A DNA stretch of 23,394 bases from a virus: IMG/VR virus record IMGVR_UViG_3300036944_000631, positions 1-23,394 of that record. One strand, 5' to 3'. The position numbers and the translations under genes were made by a program. The first letter of the stretch is position 1, and the number at the start of each line of letters is the position of its first letter. Shown here in pieces: positions 1 through 4,657 of the stretch. The notes under the pieces were generated by a model. That model was not told the DNA's origin and did not search any database. It saw only the letters and a program-made list of their open reading frames with translations.

Positions 1-5
1 ATAAA

Positions 6-79
6 TGGCGAAGGTGCCGGGATTCGAACCCGGAACGACGGTTTTGGAGACCGTAATGATACCATTTCACTACACCGAC
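6..79 (-). tRNA. tRNA-Trp (anticodon CCA)
   Basis: The minus strand folds as a cloverleaf. The anticodon stem ACGGT/ACCGT carries loop CTCCAAA (anticodon CCA), the T arm is CCGGG-TTCGAAT-CCCGG, and the discriminator G and the CCA end are encoded. The acceptor stem is odd: 5' GTCGGTG against 3' CACCTTC leaves T-T and C-T oppositions at pairs 2-71 and 3-70. The gene may be decaying, or the transcript may tolerate or repair a weak stem. Confidence 0.85.
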
Positions 80-85
80 AAAAAC

Positions 86-163
86 TGGTCGGGAATGTAG
101 GATTCGAACCTACGACCCCCTGCTCCCAAAGCAGGTGCGCTACCCAGACTGCGCTAATCCCCG
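86..163 (-). tRNA. tRNA-Pro (anticodon TGG)
   Basis: Complete cloverleaf: acceptor CGGGGAT/ATTCCCG, anticodon loop TTTGGGA (TGG) on stem CCTGC/GCAGG, T arm GTAGG-TTCGAAT-CCTAC, discriminator A and encoded CCA. It lies 6 bp from the tRNA-Trp gene. Confidence 0.95.
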
Positions 164-173
164 AATTCTTTAA

Positions 174-356
174 TTACTTTGGCTGTTCATTTTCACCAAG
201 CGCAGGTTCCGCAGCTGGTTCCACTGCATTTGCTGTAGCAAGTGCTTCATCGGCTGCTGGGCCCGCTGCTTCTATAACGGATGGTGCTTCTGTGCTAGGC
301 GCACATGCCGCAGTAAGTGCTACAACTGCCGCTGCCATAAAAGTCTTGATGTTCAT
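174..356 (-). CDS. Small phage-encoded lipoprotein (60 aa)
   Basis: The product has a short signal peptide with Lys4, a hydrophobic stretch and the lipobox LTAAC, so Cys18 should become the lipidated first residue after signal peptidase II cleavage. The mature ~43 residues are rich in Ala, Glu and Pro with no predicted fold, like a flexible envelope tether. A good ribosome binding site (AAAGGA, 7 nt before the ATG) decides the start. It sits between tRNA genes on the same strand, so it is probably read from a tRNA-array transcript. Small lipoproteins in phages and prophages can act in superinfection exclusion or as lysis (Rz1-type) proteins; neither role can be shown here. Its function is unknown. 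Confidence 0.75.
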   Translation of the reverse strand: MNIKTFMAAAVVALTAACAPSTEAPSVIEAAGPAADEALATANAVEPAAEPALGENEQPK

Positions 357-377
357 ATTATTTTCCTTTGTTGAAAA

Positions 378-458
378 TGGAGCCCCCGACAGGACTCAAA
401 CCTGCATGTAATTCAGTTAACCTTTCCACTGGTTCGTAGCCAGAGGGTATACGGAGGC
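378..458 (-). tRNA. Aberrant tRNA-Arg-like gene (ACG) without a D arm
   Basis: A 7-bp acceptor (GCCTCCG/CGGGGGC, one wobble), a T arm (GCAGG-TTTGAGT-CCTGT), discriminator T and encoded CCA are all present. A stem with loop CTACGAA gives anticodon ACG with T33 and A37. Only about 10 nt separate the acceptor from the anticodon stem, so no D arm fits, while about 20 nt lie between the anticodon and T arms. An alternative hairpin, AACC-AGTGGAAA-GGTT, looks like a D arm but overlaps the 3' half of the anticodon stem. It is the only Arg-type tRNA seen here. It may be a functional non-canonical tRNA, a tRNA-like RNA or a decayed gene. Confidence 0.55.
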
Positions 459-460
459 AT

Positions 461-534
461 TGGAGCGGATAGTGAGACTCAAACTCACCTCTTTAGCTTG
501 GAAGGCTAAGGCACAATCTCTATACCATACCCGC
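461..534 (-). tRNA. tRNA-Gly (anticodon TCC)
   Basis: Acceptor GCGGGTA/TATCCGC, anticodon stem TTAGC/GCTAA with loop CTTCCAA (TCC), T arm GTGAG-TTTGAGT-CTCAC, discriminator T and encoded CCA. A perfect T4-late-type TATAAATA lies 8-15 bp upstream of its 5' end. Confidence 0.95.
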
Positions 535-541
535 ATAATAT

Positions 542-549
542 TATTTATA
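542..549 (-). promoter_or_regulatory. T4-late-like promoter element TATAAATA
   Basis: The minus strand reads TATAAATA, an exact match to the T4 late promoter element. With T4 geometry (element at -13 to -6) transcription would start near 536, two bases before mature tRNA-Gly. No TTGACA-like -35 is visible, as expected for a late promoter. The AT-rich context means chance occurrence is possible. Confidence 0.4.
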
Positions 550-550
550 G

Positions 551-627
551 TGGCGACTCGGACGGGACTTGAACCCGCAACTTCCAGCGTGACAGGCTGG
601 TGCTCTAACCAGTTGAACTACCGAGCC
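551..627 (-). tRNA. tRNA-Asp (anticodon GTC)
   Basis: Acceptor GGCTCGG/CCGAGTC, anticodon stem CCAGC/GCTGG with loop CTGTCAC (GTC), T arm GCGGG-TTCAAGT-CCCGT, discriminator G and encoded CCA. Its 5' end faces the divergent oxygenase gene only 24 bp away. Confidence 0.95.
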
Positions 628-651
628 AAATAGAGTATGCATATATAACAT

Positions 652-1275
652 ATGCATTTTGATCCTAGACAGATTAAACATCTAACTGATTCAGTCGATG
701 ATGTTCTAATTAAGACCTTATTGAATACTGCCAAAGAAGCAAAGTCTTCTCAAGCCACAGTGGGAAGTGTGGTTGATGACAGCTATGTTGCTGTTCACAA
801 TACTGACATCTGCACAGCCAACTTTGTAGATTATAACAACTTTGCTGATAATGTTGAACTACTTGTAATGCGCTGCAAGGAGCTTGTAGAGCATCACTAT
901 AGCGTGGAATGTGTGTCACATTCCATTGACTTTCTTCACTATCCAGACGGAACTCACTATTGGCCGCATATAGATGGTCAATACATAGACGGTACATTTG
1001 TTCGCAGAAGTGATATCAATCGTGACATAACTTGCGTAGTGTATCTAAATGATGACTATCAAGGTGGCGAAGTATATTTTCCATTCTTTGACATTGAGAA
1101 GAAGCCTAATACGGGCGACATATTAATGTATCCTGGTAGTTGGCAATATCTTCACGGCGTCAAGAAAGTAGAAGGTGTTCGTTACGCAATAGTAGTTTGG
1201 TTCCATACAAGTCCTGAAATGTATCAGGATGAGGAAATTAAACATCATCACATAATGAGAACACTCACTCATTAA
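652..1275 (+). CDS. 2-oxoglutarate/Fe(II)-dependent oxygenase (prolyl 4-hydroxylase-like)
   Basis: This 207-aa protein carries the double-stranded beta-helix signature of the P4H/2OG-Fe(II) family: HxD iron ligands at His106 and Asp108 (motif PHIDG), the distal His168 (YLHGV) and Arg177 (VRYAIV) for the 2-oxoglutarate carboxylate. The family couples 2-oxoglutarate decarboxylation to hydroxylation of protein, nucleotide or other substrates; the substrate here is unknown. Such genes are common auxiliary genes of marine T4-like phages. It is the only plus-strand gene, wedged between minus-strand tRNA-Asp and tRNA-Tyr. Its stop codon touches the encoded CCA of tRNA-Tyr, which suggests a compact insertion into the tRNA array. 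No convincing ribosome binding site precedes the ATG. Confidence 0.9.
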   Translation: MHFDPRQIKHLTDSVDDVLIKTLLNTAKEAKSSQATVGSVVDDSYVAVHNTDICTANFVDYNNFADNVELLVMRCKELVEHHYSVECVSHSIDFLHYPDGTHYWPHIDGQYIDGTFVRRSDINRDITCVVYLNDDYQGGEVYFPFFDIEKKPNTGDILMYPGSWQYLHGVKKVEGVRYAIVVWFHTSPEMYQDEEIKHHHIMRTLTH

Positions 1276-1360
1276 TGGTGGGCCAGTGAGGTATCGATCC
1301 TCCCCCGGTAACGGACGAGATTTACAGTCTCGCTGCTAGAGCCACTAGCTTTACCGACCC
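1276..1360 (-). tRNA. tRNA-Tyr (anticodon GTA)
   Basis: Acceptor GGGTCGG/CTGGCCC, anticodon stem CGAGA/TCTCG with loop CTGTAAA (GTA), the medium-long variable arm typical of bacterial tRNA-Tyr, T loop ATCGATA, discriminator A and encoded CCA. It abuts the convergent oxygenase stop codon with no spacer. Confidence 0.93.
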
Positions 1361-1365
1361 AAAAA

Positions 1366-1459
1366 TGGTAGTCCCTGGTGGATTCGAACCACCGACGCTC
1401 TCTAATCTGGAGACGATGCTGGATATAAGCCAGGTGTTTTACCGCTAAACTAAGGGACC
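1366..1459 (-). tRNA. Class II tRNA with anticodon TAT (Ile-type anticodon, Leu-like body)
   Basis: Acceptor GGTCCCT/AGGGACT, D arm GTTT-AGCGGTA-AAAC, T arm GGTGG-TTCGAAT-CCACC, A73 and encoded CCA are all sound. The anticodon stem CCTGG/CCAGC carries loop CTTATAT, giving anticodon TAT (reads AUA). Unusually, about 24 nt separate the anticodon and T arms, forming a long variable arm (CGTCTC pairing with GAGAGCG, one bulge). Long variable arms normally mark Leu, Ser and Tyr tRNAs. A73 with a long arm is Leu-like, so the anticodon and body disagree about identity. Confidence 0.8.
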
Positions 1460-1464
1460 GAAAC

Positions 1465-1540
1465 TGGTGCTCCCGAACGGATTCGAACCGCTGACACTCG
1501 GTTCTTCAAACCGATGCTCTACCAACTGAGCTACAGGAGC
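1465..1540 (-). tRNA. tRNA-Phe (anticodon GAA)
   Basis: Anticodon stem TCGGT/ACCGA with loop TTGAAGA (GAA), canonical D and T arms, acceptor GCTCCTG/CGGGAGC, A73 and encoded CCA. Confidence 0.96.
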
Positions 1541-1546
1541 ATATAA

Positions 1547-1629
1547 TGGTGCGGGTAGAGGGACTCGAACCCCCACGGTTGCCCGTCTGGACCTAAACCA
1601 GGTGCGTCTACCAATTTCGCCATACCCGC
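1547..1629 (-). tRNA. tRNA-Leu (anticodon TAG)
   Basis: Acceptor GCGGGTA/TACCCGC, anticodon stem CCTGG/CCAGA with loop TTTAGGT (TAG), a class II variable arm, T arm with loop TTCGAGT, A73 and encoded CCA. This is the ordinary class II Leu tRNA of the array. Confidence 0.95.
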
Positions 1630-1639
1630 AAACTTGAGC

Positions 1640-1713
1640 GACCACCTAAGTGTGCCTTGAACGAATACGTCCGGACGCTTCGTTCTTCCTTTTCAGGTTC
1701 AGCATAGGTGGTC
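1640..1713 (-). ncRNA. Structured RNA with nested stems and a palindromic loop
   Basis: The 74-nt stretch between tRNA-Leu and tRNA-Ala is closed by a perfect 9-bp inverted repeat (GACCACCTA at 1640-1648, TAGGTGGTC at 1705-1713). Inside are a 7-bp stem (GAACGAA 1659-1665 with TTCGTTC 1679-1685) enclosing the palindrome CGTCCGGACG (1668-1677) and, read on the minus strand, a small hairpin CCT-GAAA-AGG. The GAAA tetraloop on the minus strand agrees with co-transcription with the tRNAs. The self-complementary loop could allow RNA kissing dimers. It has no CCA end or T loop, so it is not a tRNA. Confidence 0.6.
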
Positions 1714-1718
1714 TAACT

Positions 1719-1794
1719 TGGTGGAGAATAACGGGATCGAACCGTTGACATCCAGCTTGCAAAGCTGGCGCTCTACCATCTGAGCTAATTCCCC
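1719..1794 (-). tRNA. tRNA-Ala (anticodon TGC)
   Basis: Acceptor GGGGAAT/ATTCTCC contains the G3-U70 wobble that defines alanine identity. Anticodon stem CCAGC/GCTGG with loop TTTGCAA (TGC), A73, encoded CCA. Confidence 0.96.
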
Positions 1795-1797
1795 AAA

Positions 1798-1915
1798 ACT
1801 TATTAGAAGAACACACAAGATATAGAATAGTGTTGGCGCACTACCGTTCGCTACTCGCCAAAGTAACCGAACCGCCGATTGGGCTAAAACCGTCTAATGT
1901 GTTCATCTAATAAGT
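1798..1915 (-). ncRNA. Repeated structured RNA, copy 1
   Basis: About 118 nt closed by ACTTATTAGA/TCTAATAAGT and, after one mismatch, GAACACA/TGTGTTC. On the minus strand a hairpin AGTG-CGCCAA-CACT follows. Its loop CGCCAA is complementary to an upstream TTGGCG, so a pseudoknot is possible. A homologous copy lies at 3263-3391. Between the copies, C-G in the second stem becomes U-G, and A-U in the hairpin becomes G-C. Both keep pairing only if the RNA is the minus strand. No open reading frame or tRNA feature is present. Confidence 0.75.
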
Positions 1916-1916
1916 C

Positions 1917-2760
1917 TTTGTGAAGCATGAGATTACTGCTTCTAATTGAGTGCCTTTGGTCATTACCGAGTCCCTTGCGAGGATCGTTCTACCGTTATCC
2001 ACTAAAGTCCTTTCGGATTCTCTAGTATCACTCAGTGCTGCCTTTTTTGAGGTCTGGCGTTTGACCTATCATGCTACGCTATTCGTCCCTCAATCTTCCG
2101 TTTGCCTTGCGAGCAATTCGGTTCCGCTAAGAACCTACGTCTTCAATCCGAACAATCACATCATCCTTGCGGGAATCCGTGAACCCAATTCACTTCCGTG
2201 TCAGGTATTAAGCACCTTTCACATAGCACTGGAGCAGACTTTCGCTTTTGTTATACAAACCAGGAATTGAACCTAGATCGACAGTTTAAGAGACTGTTGT
2301 CTTACCATTAGACAATTTGCGAACCTACCAAGAAGTGCTGCTCCAGCAGATCCATATCTTGTTAGATACGGAATACTACACTCCTCATGTCTTTTACCTT
2401 GCGGGCTACTCAACGGCACTTCTAGTTTCCCCTCATCGGTTCTACTATTGTGCTACCGCTTTGCCTTTCCTTGCTAGGTCAGACTTAGCGATTACCCATT
2501 AGTTTTCAGCATTCGCGAGTTTGGTTCGATACAGCTAGACCACCACAGTCTATTAGAACTCACCGACTGGCTCTGTTCGTATCCTTTCGGACTTATATCA
2601 CTCACTTACTGCCTACCGCCATTCTACTGACGGGAGATGCTTTCGGTAATGCCGAGACATCTCTAACTTGGGCTTGCATAGATGAACCATTACTGGCGCA
2701 GTTACGTAGGAGTCCCTGCTTTGGCCGCATTACTGCGGTTATTCTAACGAGGCTATGCCC
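1917..2760 (-). ncRNA. Giant structured RNA, GOLLD/ROOL-like candidate
   Basis: About 845 nt without a believable gene sits inside the tRNA array. On the minus strand it is full of stable hairpins with GNRA tetraloops: CCGCA-GTAA-TGCGG (2725-2738), TCC-GAAA-GGA twice (2582-2591, 2008-2017), and four GCAA loops closed by C-G (loops at 2399-2402, 2167-2170, 2107-2110, 1975-1978). Longer-range helices include GAGATG/CATCTC (2634-2663) and CTGGAGCAG/CTGCTCCAG (2229-2237 with 2338-2346). The tetraloops are GNRA only on the minus strand, which fixes the orientation. A tRNA-Lys-like domain lies inside. Size, tRNA context and phage origin match the GOLLD and ROOL classes of large phage RNAs; which class, if either, needs a covariance-model search. 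Confidence 0.75.
2252..2322 (-). tRNA. tRNA-Lys-like domain (CTT) embedded in the giant RNA
   Basis: Canonical inner parts are present: D arm GTCT-AATGGTA-AGAC, anticodon stem ACAGT/ACTGT with loop CTCTTAA (CTT), T arm CTAGG-TTCAATT-CCTGG. The acceptor stem is poor (CAAA/TTTG plus weak pairs) and the 3' end reads AACA, not CCA. The flanks pair around it (TTCGC/GCGAA, then CTGGAGCAG/CTGCTCCAG), so it appears to be built into a longer helix. A normal tRNA-Lys(CTT) exists at 5324-5399. It is probably a structural module or pseudo-tRNA; boundaries are approximate. Confidence 0.55.
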
Positions 2761-2941
2761 CCAATTCTTATTCTCTACTTATACACCACTTTATGGTGTT
2801 TGTAAATACTTTTTTGAAAAATATTTACGAGAAACTAGGCCCGGGATATTTTACAAGCATACGGGCGGCGCTTGCCGTTTTGTTTACAACGTATAATCTG
2901 TTAGGGTATATACGTTGGTTCAGCAGACGGTACTGCTTATC
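2761..2941. other. Hairpin-rich spacer between the giant RNA and tRNA-fMet
   Basis: There is no gene here. Inverted repeats visible are ACACCA/TGGTGT (2783-2799), GTAAATA/TATTTAC around a T/A-rich centre (2802-2828), CAACGTATA/TATACGTTG (2887-2917) and AGCAG/CTGCT (2922-2937), the last just 3' of tRNA-fMet. They may be processing sites, terminators or part of the leader of the giant RNA. None has a clear U-tract on the minus strand. Confidence 0.4.
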
Positions 2942-3016
2942 TGGTTGCAGGAGTCGGACTTGAACCGACGACCTTCTGGTTATGAGCCAGACGAGCTACC
3001 ACTGCTCCACCCTGCG
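2942..3016 (-). tRNA. Initiator tRNA-fMet (anticodon CAT)
   Basis: Anticodon loop CTCATAA (CAT). The acceptor CGCAGGG/TCCTGCA has the unpaired C1 and A72 and the D stem has A11-U24, both hallmarks of bacterial initiator tRNA. The anticodon stem has two rather than three consecutive G-C pairs next to the loop. A73 and CCA are encoded. Confidence 0.93.
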
Positions 3017-3022
3017 TCAAAC

Positions 3023-3097
3023 TGGCTCCCTAAGATGGATTCGAACCACCGACCAATTGATTAACAGTCAACTGCGCTACCGCTGCGCCATTAGGGA
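3023..3097 (-). tRNA. tRNA-Asn (anticodon GTT)
   Basis: Acceptor TCCCTAA/TTAGGGA, anticodon loop CTGTTAA (GTT) on a TTGA/TCAA stem, T loop TTCGAAT, G73 and encoded CCA. Confidence 0.94.
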
Positions 3098-3099
3098 AT

Positions 3100-3181
3100 A
3101 TAAGCACCTCACGTCTTGGTGCTTACGTCAAACATTCTCGACAGACTCCATACACCATACGGTATGCGAGTAGTTTGACTA
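3100..3181 (-). ncRNA. Hairpin-rich element between tRNA-Asn and tRNA-Thr
   Basis: Two nested structures are visible. GTCAAAC (3127-3133) pairs with GTTTGAC (3173-3179), enclosing CTCG/CGAG and CATAC/GTATG pairings. A 7-bp hairpin, AAGCACC/GGTGCTT (3102-3124), lies next to it. There is no CCA end or T loop and no reading frame. It may be a small stable RNA or a processing spacer. Confidence 0.4.
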
Positions 3182-3186
3182 TAAAA

Positions 3187-3262
<76 letters not shown>

Positions 3263-3391
3263 AAGACTTATTAGAAGAACACACAAGATATAAAAAGGTG
3301 TTGGCGCACCAATCGTTCGCTATCCGCCAAGATAACCGATCCGCCACCTCAATAGGCTAAGATCGTCTAATGTATTCATCTAATAAGTCTT
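3263..3391 (-). ncRNA. Repeated structured RNA, copy 2
   Basis: This is the second copy of the 1798-1915 element. A perfect 13-bp terminal repeat (AAGACTTATTAGA at 3263-3275 and its complement at 3379-3391) closes it. Conserved with copy 1 are the minus-strand blocks TTAGACG, TTGGCG, GTGCGCCAACAC and TATATCTTG. The hairpin here is GGTG-CGCCAA-CACC against AGTG-CGCCAA-CACT in copy 1, a compensatory change, and the loop again matches upstream TTGGCG. It lies just downstream of a sigma70-type promoter and a UUCG hairpin, so it may lead a transcript. Confidence 0.75.
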
Positions 3392-3418
3392 GTGTGGGGA
3401 GCCGAAGCTCCCCGACAC
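3392..3418 (-). other. Strong UUCG-capped hairpin
   Basis: GGGGAGC (3396-3402) pairs with GCTCCCC (3407-3413), extended by GTGT/ACAC. On the minus strand the loop is C(TTCG)G, an exceptionally stable tetraloop common in phage RNAs. No U-tract follows on the minus strand; on the plus strand TTTTTT begins a few bases later. It could be an RNA-stabilising 5' hairpin for the element at 3263-3391, or a plus-strand terminator. Confidence 0.6.
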
Positions 3419-3454
3419 AAACTTTTTTCTAACGATGTCAAAGAACAGAACTAA

Positions 3455-3483
3455 TATATATACTGTTTTACCGAAAATGTCAA
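3455..3483 (-). promoter_or_regulatory. Sigma70-type promoter of the inner tRNA array (copy 1)
   Basis: TTGACA (3478-3483), a 17-bp spacer and TATATA (3455-3460) on the minus strand, with start expected near 3448. It would transcribe the UUCG hairpin, repeated RNA copy 2, tRNA-Thr and onward. The sequence from -35 to about 20 bp past the start is similar to the promoter at 6754-6782. Confidence 0.7.
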
Positions 3484-3512
3484 GAACTTTTTTAATTATT
3501 TTCGAAAAACTT

Positions 3513-3588
3513 TGGGGTGAATGAAGGGGATCGAACCCTCGACATGCGGCACCACAAGCCACCGCTCTACCACTGAGCTACACTCACC
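3513..3588 (-). tRNA. tRNA-His (anticodon GTG)
   Basis: Anticodon stem GTGGC/GCCGC with loop TTGTGGT (GTG), the extra 5' G(-1) opposite C73 that marks tRNA-His, acceptor GTGAGTG/CATTCAC and encoded CCA. Confidence 0.95.
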
Positions 3589-3592
3589 ATAA

Positions 3593-3744
3593 TACCGATG
3601 AAGGTTCAAACGATGTATGCATCCATCTCCCTACTCGACGTATTCTCCCACTCGGTAAAACATGGGCGCTTACTTTTGGCGGAGTTGCCAATCGCGCAAA
3701 ACAGAATACCAACTGCGATCGACCATTACCGTATTCTCGACTCC
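3593..3744 (-). ncRNA. Two adjacent folded elements, one ending in CCA
   Basis: There is no gene between tRNA-His and tRNA-Ser, but two closed folds. Element 3677-3744: GGAGT/ACTCC acceptor-like ends with G and CCA encoded, containing a perfect AGAATAC/GTATTCT stem, without D, T or anticodon arms I can recognise. Element 3593-3657: TACCGA/TCGGTA ends and an inner GATG/CATC hairpin. They may be decayed tRNAs or small stable RNAs. Confidence 0.35.
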
Positions 3745-3751
3745 ATAAACT

Positions 3752-3838
3752 TGGCGGAAGGTGTGGGAGTCGAACCCACTCAACCATTTCTGGTTGACGC
3801 ATTAGCAGTGCGTTGCATTACCGTCCTGCCCACCTTCC
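3752..3838 (-). tRNA. tRNA-Ser (anticodon GCT)
   Basis: Acceptor GGAAGGT/ACCTTCC, anticodon stem CGCA/TGCG with loop CTGCTAA (GCT), class II variable arm (CAACCAGAAATGGTTG), T loop TTCGACT, G73 and encoded CCA. Confidence 0.95.
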
Positions 3839-3845
3839 GTTTATA

Positions 3846-4643
3846 TTACTTGACGTTCACAATACCCTTGAAGTCATAAGGAACGATAATCGTAGAAACC
3901 TTACCTTCTTTGACTGCCTCTGCAATCGTTACAAGAGCGGTTGCTTCCATGTATTTGGTAGCGCCAGCGTTAGCATTCAATGCAGCAATACGTTCTGCTT
4001 CCAACTTCGCGGTACGAACTTCAACCAGCTTCTGCTTTTCAGCATTTTGTGCCTGCACCAGTTGGTTAGCAGACGCTACGATGTTGGCAGCTGGCTTGAC
4101 CTGACGAACGAGAACCTGTGACACATCAATCTGGCCGTCAAGTTTTTCGGCAACGAGGCTGGCAATAATTTCCTGACGAATCAACACTTCCATCTCGGCG
4201 CGATTATCAGCCATCTTCAAAGATTCGTAACGACGAGCAACCTTGTATGCAGCGTTACGGCCGAGCTGGCGAATGTAGTTATACATCAACAGCGTATCAC
4301 CTTCTTCGGTATCAGCGTGGAAACCACGGTTCTTTTCTACATAGATTTCAGCCGCGCTAGTCGGATTGATTGAATAAATCACTGACATATCGAAGTCGGC
4401 AACAGTTGAGTTGTCGCTGGCAAGAGGAGTCAAGTCAACGATATCAACCTGAACATCCTTCGTCGGGAAAGTAAGAACTTCACCAAAAATAGTCTGATTG
4501 ATAGAACCTGGCTGTAGTTCAGTGGTTTCAATGGTCTTGTCGAACGAACGACGGACACCAACTTCACCTGTTTCAATTCGGGTACAGGCAGCGGTACCAA
4601 CCAGAAGAAGCGACAGGGCGGAAATCTTAGCAACACGATTCAT
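3846..4643 (-). CDS. SPFH/Band 7 (prohibitin-like) lipoprotein
   Basis: The chosen start (MNRVAK) gives a signal peptide ending in the lipobox VGTAAC, with Cys20 as lipidation site; AAGGA precedes the ATG by 11 nt. Residues from about 23 (TGEVGVR) read like the start of an SPFH/Band 7 domain, and the C-terminal half (about 195-250) is an Ala/Glu/Lys-rich helical region typical of prohibitin or stomatin-like oligomers (QAQNAEKQKLVE, then KLEAERIAALNA). SPFH proteins assemble large membrane rings and, in bacteria, modulate proteases such as FtsH. A lipid anchor instead of an N-terminal helix would place it at the periplasmic face or outer membrane. Its own promoter lies at 4710-4738. The phage role is unknown: envelope remodelling or exclusion are guesses. 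Confidence 0.85.
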   Translation of the reverse strand: MNRVAKISALSLLLVGTAACTRIETGEVGVRRSFDKTIETTELQPGSINQTIFGEVLTFPTKDVQVDIVDLTPLASDNSTVADFDMSVIYSINPTSAAEIYVEKNRGFHADTEEGDTLLMYNYIRQLGRNAAYKVARRYESLKMADNRAEMEVLIRQEIIASLVAEKLDGQIDVSQVLVRQVKPAANIVASANQLVQAQNAEKQKLVEVRTAKLEAERIAALNANAGATKYMEATALVTIAEAVKEGKVSTIIVPYDFKGIVNVK

Positions 4644-4657
4644 AATAATTTTATTCC

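Noticed and set aside
1950-2502. Plus-strand open frames of 106 and 61 codons
   Set aside because: They overlap the structured minus-strand RNA, lack ribosome binding sites and recognisable protein motifs, and their frames are ended by the same hairpins that define the RNA.
1917-2760. Group I or group II intron
   Set aside because: No exon is split: both flanking tRNAs are intact, and I see no P7-like core or domain V hairpin, though I cannot exclude a fragment by eye.
2783-2828. Rho-independent terminator in the spacer
   Set aside because: The hairpins lack a U-tract on the minus strand and the plus strand has no gene that needs one.
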